Assembly: GCF_003473485.1 (NCBI RefSeq)
Contig: NC_053046.1
Span: 14,642,001-14,706,000, forward strand
Length of the DNA: 64,000 nucleotides
Direction of reading: 5' to 3'
Source of the DNA: Medicago truncatula
Taxonomy: Eukaryota > Streptophyta > Magnoliopsida > Fabales > Fabaceae
The notes beneath the pieces were generated by a model. The model searched no databases and was not told where the DNA came from. It saw only the letters and a program-made list of their open reading frames with translations. The position numbers and the translations under genes were made by a program. Below, one piece after another: positions 55,001 through 64,000 of this stretch (positions within the stretch are counted from its first letter, which is position 1; each line of letters begins with the position of its first letter).

Positions 55001-57959
55001 TGGACAGAAAATCAAAGTTAATAGCTAAAACTGTGTCAGAATCTCAACCAAGTATTTTGTATAAACTGTGGACTATATAAACGATATTCTTTTGACTCAA
55101 GATTGTATAAGTGATATAGAAGTTCAATTTGCACTCTGATTTGTGGAATTAGTAACTGTTGATAGCATTAAAACCATGCTGAAGTTTCAATATGAGGTTC
55201 TGCATTACATTTATAAGGTTACTTCAGATTATATCAATGGTATAGACTTGGAATTCGGCAATCTGATTTGTCAGAATTTTGTTAACTGTTGTTAGTATAT
55301 GTGATGGAAGAAAAATACTCTCCAGCTGCACCATACACACACTGCAACTTTTGTTTGTTTGTTTGAAAGAATATGAGAGTCTTTAAGAATTCTGCAGTAA
55401 TGACAGTTCAACTTACAGGAATATTTAGAATCAGCACCTGCAAAATCAACAAATAAAATATAAACAAAAAGAACATGGAAATTGAAGAATGTTTTGCAGA
55501 TAAATAGTGATGTTCCTTTGAACAATATAGCTTCAATATTAATATACATTAAAGAACTCAGTTGTCACAAGCTTGGTACAGTCAGGCTCAATAAAGCTAC
55601 CTTCATATTTGTGCCTGTGAGTGTTTATCACCACTTTGTTATGGTTCGTTTATTTCTTATTTACCACAACGACTTCCTGTTTTTAGAGTGTCGGTTTAGT
55701 GCATAGAAGAAGCACTAACATTCTTTGATTCCTCAATATAGCAACATCTAATATGCCAAAATTGCTTTACGTACTGCCCCAATGGACAAATGCAAAATAT
55801 ATACCCAAACCTCTAATGTGTACTTACACACTGTCTAGAACTGCCAGTGCTTTCTAATAATTGAAACATTTGTTACAGCGCATACCGATATTAGTTTAAA
55901 GAATAATATAAATTCCTTTTTTTCTGTAGCATTTAGCTAAGTATTCTTGGTGTAATTCCAAGTGCTAACCAGGAAATATGCCCCGGTAGATTCAATCTTT
56001 GTTCAGGCTTAAAATTTATCGATGACTATATGAAATGATAGTTATTTCCCTAGAAATGCTGGATGACAAGGCAGTAGGCACTCTGACAAATGAACCATTT
56101 GATAAATCAGATGTTGATTAAAATTATTGGCATACAAAAATTTAAAAGTTCTATAAATCACCATTGATTTACTTTTTGCAACAAAAAAAGATTCCACCAA
56201 GTAGACAATTAAGTCGACATACCTTCTCTAGGAGGCTATGAATTTCAGCCAGTAAGAGATCAGAGTTAACAAAAGAAGAGAGGCAAACTTCACTACCACT
56301 GCAAAATAAGACGACCGCCCAGTTTTTTAAAATAAACTTAACCAACAAACTAGTCTTCTTAAATCAATGAAGTTCAAGTAAATTTCATGCCTGAATTTTG
56401 CACCATTTTTTGAGTCTGAAGTTAGACTTGTTATTCTGGAGGAACCACTTTCTTTCAGATTTATCTGATAATTATGTATCTCGCTATCATTGATACCTAC
56501 CATTTCCATAGACTGCGATAAGAATCGTGATAACAACAAAACTAACATGGCAACATATATTAAATAGTTGAAATCTATGTCACTCTTAAACCATGAAGTA
56601 GTACAATGGCACCAAAGAAATACTTAAACATTTGTCAGATTTTCACATGGTTAATAAAAACTAAGTTCATAATTTCATATCATAAGTACCTATAACCATT
56701 AAAATAATATCCTAGAAACATCTTCCTCAATATATGACCTCCCACATTACAATCACACACGAACAATTCAGTTGTCCAGATACAAAACATAATGATCTCT
56801 TTTCGAATTTGTGCACATGGGATATGGATCTGTATATGTTTAATGTAATCAAAACGGAACTACCATTAGAACATTGAACTTACTGGTGGTTTTGATAGAA
56901 AGCATTCCATCTGTTTCACAAAATTAAAATCATCAATCAATACATATCTACAATAAAACATCAACTCTGCTGATAATCATGACTTAGTTCAGTTACCCCA
57001 ATTGTCAGCAGCATTTGTGAAAGAAACTCTCAAGTTTTGAAATTCCTCTAAGCTGCTTCCAATGCCAGTATCAGAGACTGCTTACAATAAAAATTGAATA
57101 TTATTATTACAAAAATAAAAATAAAAAGATACATTTGTCTTATAACCTTTGTAGCACCAGCACTTTTGAATGAAGACGTGTCCTGTGTCTCATATTGACA
57201 TATGTAATTACCTTCAATTATATTGTTTTCTTAAATTACTTCCGGTGACAATGTGTCACTATCATTTTCTTAAATTACTATTAGTGTGAACAATGTCAGT
57301 GTCATTTTCTTAAATCACTATGTCTATTAGTGTCAATGTGTCGTGTCAGTGTCATTTTCTTAAATTTTCTATTCGCTAAAATTGGACTGAAAATACCTCC
57401 AACATAACCGATAAAGCATGTTGCAAAAAAATTGAACAAAAATACTCCACTAACATTACTCATAGAAATTATTTCCCTAAAAATTGAAATTATTGCATTA
57501 CATAGCTATAAATAGTTTCTAAAAAAAATATAATTAAAATACAAAACAAACAGCAAGATCTAAATTTAGTTTCAAACATAGTTTTACAAATTCATCCAAT
57601 TACGAAATTCAACACGAAAATGATAATAATTAACGAGCAAGGAAAGAGGATTACTGGAAATTCGAAGAGAAGGACTGGAAGATGAAGAGCGAGTGAGAAT
57701 AACTGAGAGTCTGCAAATCTGCTCCGATAATCGGCATCGCTGATATGCTGAAGAAATTAACTGCAATTGCAAATTGAAATCACAAATGTATATGAACAAA
57801 TCGGAAAATAGTAGAAACGGAATTTGAACAGATTCATATAACCAAATCAACGAGGAAATCATACAAAAATAAATGTATGTGAAAATTTTGTTACGAAGAG
57901 ATTAAGAAGAAGAAGAAACTCACGTGCAAGCAAAGTTTCTGAGATGAGGAAAACTCCAT
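52045..57959 (-). CDS. Probable meiotic topoisomerase VI subunit B-like protein (MTOPVIB)
   Basis: MTOPVIB pairs with SPO11-1/SPO11-2 to make meiotic double-strand breaks. The start is ATG at 57959 (MEFSSSQKLCLH). Exons I can place: 57959-57924, 57760-57655, 57077-56997, 56910-56884, about 56515-56397, 56299-56222, about 55000-54835, 54190-54050, 53946-about 53712, 53301-53192, 52353-52045. A GHKL-like box SLRISISDTGIGSSLEEF spans exons 2-3. Later parts include LHLGGIVELDGTALLEWENL (transducer-like) and YAPDLAQSIAGLILSSSDLD, with an acidic C-terminus ending DPDLDMF. The exon 4/5 junction does not join in frame with the sites I see, so a small exon may be missing or the gene may be damaged there. 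The identification rests on the GHKL box, the overall order, remembered similarity, and VPS34 as a neighbour as in Arabidopsis. Confidence 0.72.
52765..53515 (-). repeat. Source copy of the inverted duplication at 46.0-46.8 kb
   Basis: This part of MTOPVIB, containing the exon RAVKLSLDDLKANHSGDF and its flanking introns, is present again in inverse orientation at 46005-46815. This copy lies in sequence with neighbouring exons on both sides, so it is the parent. Confidence 0.85.
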
Positions 57960-58320
57960 TTTCAAATTAAGCACTTTCTCGTTTGCGCGCTGAAAACTAA
58001 ACTACGGTTTTGAAATTCAATATTTATTTATACTCAGAATCAAAATGGTGGACCCAATAAGTGGGCCTACCAATTGGCTTCAGTCGATCCATAATTAAGG
58101 GCTCGTTTAGATAAATGGCTTATTTGCAGCTTCCAACACAAACATTTGTTTTAGCAAACGCAGTAAGTTGTTTTTATTTTTATAAGTTACATTTAAGAAT
58201 TTATTAAAATAAATTAAAAAAGCTTATGAAAGTTGTCATAAGCTATTTAAAAAACAATCCACCAAAACTTATGTCAATAGATAATTTTAAATAAGTCAAT
58301 TCAACTAAGCACTAAGGGCG
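57960..58320. other. MTOPVIB 5' flank with a dispersed repeat
   Basis: The first 130 bases are the probable 5' leader and promoter. From about 58090 the sequence belongs to the dispersed family also seen at 3095-3285 (CTTATGTCAATAGATAATTT and AAATAAGTCAATT). Confidence 0.4.
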
Positions 58321-58375
58321 TGTTTGTTTGAGCGCTTAAAAAACATATAGATTATGTTAAAAAAAATCTGGAGAA

Positions 58376-58411
<36 letters not shown>

Positions 58412-58585
58412 TGTTGTTTACTGCCCATACAAATCATTTTAAAAAAAAAAAAAAAATGATGTTTTTTTTATGAAATGGTTTTTAAAATATCCTAAACAAA
58501 CACTTAAAAATAAAAATAAAATGATTTTTTTATAAAGAAAATATATATTTTTCTAAAAATATATTAAACAAACACACACTAAGTC
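58314..58585. mobile_element. Probable hAT-like MITE with TA microsatellite
   Basis: The left end GGGCGTGTTTGTTTG pairs with the right end AAACAAACACAC. ACTAAG occurs directly before the left end and directly after the right end and may be part of the target duplication. The interior is AT-rich, with (AT)n at about 58379-58408 and an A-run at 58439-58456. The terminal match is imperfect. Confidence 0.5.
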
Positions 58586-59663
58586 TAGTCCACAACTCAT
58601 TCTGACAGATATTTTTCATACACCACATCTCATTATTTATCCCAAATAATTTCCTTATAGGATAAAAACTCACTCTTTAGCAAAATTACTAATAAATTTA
58701 AGGGATTAAAAGTCACCGTTCTCTCGTCTAACTATTTAATCTTTCCCTGCAAAATTGTTTATCTTCATGATCGTTTAAGAACTAAATTTATGAAGAGAGT
58801 TATAGTTTAGGGAATAATTGATTGTTTATTCATGTTTTTCCCAAAGTAATTATATCAAATAACTAAAATCAAAAAAATAATAATCATAAATTTTACGAAC
58901 TACTATCTCCGTCCTTTATTATAAGACCCTTTTGAGAATTTTTTTGTGTTCTTTTTTATAAGACCTCTCTGCTATTTTCAATTACATTAATTATTTTTTT
59001 ACATACATGCCCCTATTTATTATACATATTTTTCTTCAATCAGCAATAAATAGCATATAGAAAACATAAATTAACCCTCTCTCTTAAGGATAAAATTGTA
59101 AAAACAATAGTGATTACAAACAACTTTAATATAATGATCCACTTTCTTAATTCCCGTGATTTTAGCAGAAGGGTCTTAATTCCTAATATTTTTAATATTT
59201 TTAAATAATAGTCAGCAAAATCAAAATTTTGAGTTTCACGAACTAATTAATTATATTTCATTAAATGTGAATTATATGTCATAAATCTCATATACACTTG
59301 CTTTCTATTTCTTAAAACTGAAGAAAATGTGAGATGGTGAAGTTGAGAAAAGTGAAAAGAATATTGTTGAAATTTTTTGAAAAAATATGGTGAGGCAACA
59401 AGTTGTGAGAAGGAATGAGTTGTTTTTACTTTAAAAATTGTCATATTAAATGGGACAAAACTATGTTTGATATTACGGTGAGTTAATCAGAATCACATTA
59501 AATCACTATTATTTTATAGAAATTATATTTTGAAGTATATGTTTAGATTCATGATAAATTTGTAGAAGGCTCGTCTTAATTTCAACAAACCAATTGACAA
59601 TTCAAACATATATGTAACTTTTGTAAAATGACAGTGGTTCACTGCGACTAAATTCAATGTGAT
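58586..59663. other. Intergenic, AT-rich, nothing certain
   Basis: No gene seen. A possible old Stowaway-like end (CTCCGTCCTTTATTATAAGA) starts near 58917 but its partner end is weak. Confidence 0.45.
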
Positions 59664-59909
59664 ATGAAATACGTATTTCTTTTTGGCATGATGCCAAAAC
59701 ATTTACTAAAATGCATATTCTTAGTTGTTTTATATGTTTTTCTTTTCTCACTTAAATACTCTTTTGTTGTAAAAGAAGAATTGAAGCATTTGGGGTCCAT
59801 GAGAAAAAGTGCTTTGCACTACAGACCTTACACTGAAATTTCTGACTTCTTGCACTCTCAGAGACAAACAAGTATGAAATCCTTTTGCAGACAAATATGC
59901 TCGCAGTGA
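59664..59909 (+). CDS. Hypothetical small membrane-anchored protein
   Basis: An 81-residue frame has a hydrophobic segment at about residues 12-36 (HLLKCIFLVVLYVFLFSL) followed by a basic, polar tail (GSMRKSALHYRPYTEISDF). The tail has more even codon use than the surrounding AT-rich DNA, which is the only hint that it is real. No homologue is recognised and no promoter stands out. It may be chance. Confidence 0.22.
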   Translation: MKYVFLFGMMPKHLLKCIFLVVLYVFLFSLKYSFVVKEELKHLGSMRKSALHYRPYTEISDFLHSQRQTSMKSFCRQICSQ

Positions 59910-62408
59910 CCATGCTTTGATGGCTACGCTGCTTGTTTGACTCAATTTCTCCCTTGTAATTTCCTTGTTGTAACAAAATTATACTACCATGCTAATAAGT
60001 ACCATAACCGATGTGAAATATAAAGGTTAAAACTTAAAATAACGTGTAAAATCAAATTGTGGAAAGTTGATAACATGATTTTTTTATTAGAAAAAAAAAA
60101 AAATAGGCTGGATTATTTCATGCCTCCAACTTAACCTTAACCTTGTGTAAGAAAACTAGTAGTTTCAAATTGAGAATTATCGTGTGGCCAAGTCATTCTT
60201 GCGTTCGTGTTTTTTCACCATAAAAACAAAAAGATTCGACACATAGCTTTTCTCTCATCATTTATCTCCAACACTATTTCATCTACTCCATCGTAATATC
60301 AATCATAGACTAATTAATCATTTATCACTATAAGTAGTGTTAGGTAAGTGTCTATTTGTCGGTTGGTAAAAGAGTAAAAGTCGTGTTTGAACCAATGCTT
60401 ATATATTTAACTAAAACTTAATCATTTATCACTTTAAATGGTGTTAGATTTTTATTTTCAATTCTTTTTAACGAAAATTGTCAAGATTACAATTGAGTCT
60501 CCAAATTATCGCGAACAGCCCTTCTACCTATCAACACAATATGTGTTGTAAAGACAATTGATGGAAGAGTTCATAATCAGAATGCTAATTAACATAAGCA
60601 TACTTACATCCAATAGTAAAATAAAAGGGATAATTGCAATGAAAGTTTAAGAAAACTCTACTAAAATAACTAGTATACTTTTGAAAGAACGATCACATTA
60701 TGCCAGCCATTGGCATCGCTGGATGAAACAGAACCCACGCTTTGATCACAAATCATATTCTCACTACTGGACGTGGTGGAATTATTCTCCTTTTACTTGA
60801 CCTTTGCTCTCTTAATGCATGATATGAAATATTTTTCAAGTACTTGCCTCAAACTATTTTCCCTTTTTCTAAAAATAGAAATTATTTTGCCTTTAGTGCA
60901 TGCATGTGGCGAATTTCTCCACATGTGTCTTTTTTTTATGACCAGTCATTGATTCTTTGGAACATTTTGGACTCCTTGGCTAAGGCTAAGGAAGGAATGT
61001 AGCTATACAACAACAAAACCGATAAAAGGAAGAGCATAAAATTCCACTCTTTAGTCTTTATATTTACATTAGAGTCCTTATATTTGAACACTCTGCAGTT
61101 TTCTCAACACCTCATTTTTTTTATATCTTTCTTTCTATCCTATTATTTATATATCACATCTCTTTCTATTTCTTTCTCTCTAGGTGTAGAATGGATTTGA
61201 ATGTACATAAAATTTATTCTACGCATAGAAAAAGAGAAAGAAATAAAAAAAATGATGCGATATATAAGTAATATATGATAGAAAGAGAGATAAAAAGAAA
61301 ATGAAATGTTGAGAAAATAAAAATGTTTGAATATAACAACTCTATTTCATTATTCCTTATTTAGCACTTTGGGGAAGTTTACCAATAGAATAGAAATAAG
61401 TGTCTTTTTTTTTTTTTTTTTTCATATTGTAGCCCAATATGTATGTATTGGATTACTATATTATCGGTATAAAGTTTTCTACTTATCGATGACTAATCTC
61501 GGTTGTGGAACACGTAGGACATATAAGGTGAGTTATTTCCTCAATCATATGTTTTCTACACGCAGGAGATAGAGATTGAACGCATGACCATCTATTTAAG
61601 GAGTTTAAGTCTCTTATCATTTGGACTAATTCATTATTGATTGTGTAATTTATATTTATTTAGGTAAAAATTCAATTTTGATAACATTGATGGGTTTTAT
61701 TCTCTAGTGATAAAACAATAAACTTGAGGCAAGTACAAAACTATTTTCTTATAAAAAAAAAACTTTGAAGTACTTGGTAACCGAAAATAATTTTCAAAAC
61801 ATGATTAAAACTTGAATCTGATATTCCCCTTAAAATGATGAACAACTTCTCAGTGAGATATATTGGGATGTATGAGGACTAATATCATCAATACCAACCC
61901 AACACTCCCAACTAGATTCCCTCTTTCAAAAGGAATAAAGGAAGGGTGACCCCATTAAGCTGATAAGGTGGTGCTTGGAATTATTAGTGCTTGATACTTT
62001 TGTACAGATCCCTATGTTAATAACCAAAAATATTGGTCTCTCTCAGTGTTTCCCCTTTCACAGTTTTCAATGAAATCCTTGACCGGGTGTGTCTCCTAAC
62101 ATTTCAGACTTAAACAAACCATCCCCCCTGCTAAAATGGTCACTTTTTGTGTTTTTATAATGACCAACTAACAAATCAAATTTTATAAAGCAATAGGAAG
62201 ATATGTTTTTGGAGCATTTGTTAAAGAAATAAAAAATAGAAATATTGTATTAAAAATAACATTTTTTACACTTTTAAATGTTTTATTTTTTTGGATTACA
62301 AGAGAACTAAAACCCAAAAAAAAAAGATAACTACCGTTGTGTGGAAATACCAATAGAATCGGTTAACATTAACAAACTAATCTAAGCATAACATTGCTCA
62401 TAAAATTA
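59910..62408. other. Intergenic, nothing recognised
   Basis: AT-rich with poly-A and poly-T runs (for example 61408-61424). The frame 61327-61572 has no features. Confidence 0.5.
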
Positions 62409-62782
62409 AGAAAAAATCTCACTCACAAGCCATATTTGTCAACGCGTCTACGCAAGCATTTGCTTCTTTGTATGAGTGCCGAATTCGGACCTCCCAATTC
62501 AAACTGAGTATCTTCCTGATGTTTTACAAAAGACTCCAAGCCGTCGCTGTTCAAGTGAAGCTCCAATTTTTGAATATCATGAGAACGAAAGATTTTCAAA
62601 CCTTCAAAGACTCCCCATAATTCTGCAATATAAGCGCTGCAACAACCCAAATATTTCGAAAAAACCGCACATCCAAGCACCATTTTCTCCCCTGATAACT
62701 CCTCCACAACCGGCATTAAGGCCGCCTTTGGAAGCTCCATCAGTATTAAGTCTTATCCAACCATTATCTGGAGGCCCTCAAT
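62409..62782 (-). pseudogene. Frameshifted RNase H domain from a retroelement
   Basis: Read on the minus strand, frame one gives PPDNGWIRLNTDGASKGG and CGGVIRGENGAWMCGFF. A shift then gives KYLGCCSAYIAELWGVFEGL and LELHLNSDGLESF, and a second shift gives EANACVDALTNMACE before the stop at 62419. These match the plant LINE-type RNase H fold, including the catalytic NTDGAS, AELWG Glu, NSDG Asp and final VDAL Asp. At least two frameshifts make it a pseudogene. The rest of the element is not present nearby. Confidence 0.82.
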
Positions 62783-63122
62783 GAGCATTTTTCAGTTTTG
62801 TAGAATGACAAAGTTAATTGTTATCTAATATTTAGGTCGAGAACCTCTATTTTTCAAAAAAAATTCAAAATTCCATTTAGGAGAGATAACAATGAGAATT
62901 ATTTTTAAACATGAATAAACATGAATCTCATCAATCTCTTCTTAGTGTCTTTCTCTCTCCAAATCTAGTTTTTTTTTTTTTTTTATCACTTCAATTCATT
63001 TCTTACTTAAATAACTTTTGATTCGTGACTTTTTTTTCACTCCAAATCACCTTATAACTTCCTTTTTTTTTTAAAGAGCCTTATAACTTCCCCTAAACTA
63101 ATCTTTTAAAATTTTGTTACTA
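62783..63122. other. Intergenic, nothing recognised
   Basis: AT-rich with T-runs. No feature seen. Confidence 0.4.
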
Positions 63123-63392
63123 CCTCCCTTCCTTTTTAATTGTCACATTTTGACATTTTACACAAACCAATATAATCAATAATTATTACTATTTTTGATG
63201 CAATAAGTTATACTTTTACTATAATGACCTTATTCATTTAACATCTCATTTCATATATTTCTCTTTCCGCAATAAATAACTAAGGATAATATTGATAAAA
63301 CAACATTTAATGTTGCATTGAACTTTGAAAGTAACATTTAAATAGAAACAAAAAATTTCTCCAAAACAGACATTTAAAAAGGAACGGAGGAG
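63123..63392. mobile_element. Stowaway-like MITE, about 270 bp
   Basis: TA lies on both sides (63121-63122 and 63393-63394). The left end CCTCCCTTCCTTTTTAATTG resembles the reverse complement of the right end, CTCCTCCGTTCCTTTTTAAA. The interior is AT-rich. The ends have several mismatches, so it is an old copy. Confidence 0.6.
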
Positions 63393-64000
63393 TAAAAACT
63401 ATTTAAAAAAATCTTCCTAACAAAATCAAAATGACAGTATGATTTTGTTAAAGTTTCAAAGTATAGCATGCACCAAAATTGTGAAAGCTCGTGGCGATTC
63501 CACTAATCTCGCCTCAAATCCAAACATCCACTTCATAAAAAATATTTTCTCCCTCAAAAAAAAAAAATCTAAAACTGGTAATGTATTATATTTTCAATAC
63601 ATACTTTTAAATATATGTTTTCAAATAAGTATTCTCTAAAAACCAGAGAATGATTTGCCTTAAATCTTTAGAAAATGTCTCCCCATTCATATAATTTTAG
63701 TCAAGAAAAGTAACAAGATATCTTAAACCTTATTTTGTATGTAGTGTGTAACATCTCATTCAAATGATTATTAATGGGAACACTCCAAGTAAACAAAAGC
63801 TGCACTTTCATAGGGCCTTGAGAGTACTATGTCTCTTGATGCCCCAAGATTTCACTTTCTCTCCTTACAAAGCAATCACATTACTCATCAATGAGTAAAG
63901 AGCACAAAGAATATCTTTATTTTCCTTTCTTTATTAAAGCAAGTTCCCCTCCTCCCCCTTTTTAAATTCAAAAATATTCCTATTTATTTCACACCCGATT
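63393..64000. other. Intergenic, right edge
   Basis: No gene seen. The open frame 63439-63639 has no features. Confidence 0.4.

Noticed and set aside
58917..59180. Possible Stowaway-like element
   Set aside because: The left end CTCCGTCCTTTATTATAAGA looks right, but the candidate right end near 59165 pairs poorly and no TA duplication could be fixed.

Overview
This is plant nuclear DNA, most probably from a legume of the Medicago type. It is AT-rich, its genes have many introns with GT..AG borders, its proteins are plant-type, and it carries many short inverted-repeat elements. The species is inferred from general character and was not tested by any search.

Layout: 1-4.2 kb is intergenic with small repeats. 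4.26-8.77 kb (+) is a seven-exon secreted polygalacturonase (GH28) with a proline-rich N-terminal extension. 8.8-11.9 kb is mostly intergenic and contains a segment copied again near 47.5-48.2 kb. 11.9-13.3 and 14.6-16.2 kb are two diverged tandem copies of one segment, each holding a small unrecognised minus-strand gene; a fold-back element has landed in the second copy. 17.2-27.0 kb (+) is a 17-exon class III phosphatidylinositol 3-kinase (VPS34), with LINE debris in intron 2 and a Stowaway element in intron 5. 29.4-32.1 and 35.2-37.8 kb (+) are tandem ARF1-type GTPase genes whose predicted proteins are identical. 41.1-46.0 kb (-) is a Miro (mitochondrial Rho GTPase) relic that lacks the first GTPase domain and has a frameshift. 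46.0-52.0 kb is a rearranged block: an inverted copy of part of the next gene, the second copy of the 9.9-11.0 kb segment, LINE fragments and a complete non-autonomous hAT element with an 8-bp target duplication. 52.0-58.0 kb (-) is a multi-exon gene that best fits the meiotic topoisomerase VI B-like protein MTOPVIB. 58-64 kb is intergenic, with repeats and a broken RNase H domain.

The intact genes serve ordinary cell functions: wall pectin cutting, PI3P synthesis for autophagy and endosomes, vesicle coat recruitment, and meiotic double-strand break formation. VPS34 and MTOPVIB are also close neighbours in Arabidopsis (recalled loci At1g60490 and At1g60460), so the window probably preserves old synteny. 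I found no clear new multi-gene system. The most notable points are the inverted duplication whose edge coincides with the truncated Miro gene, the duplicated unknown gene pair, and several datable insertions.
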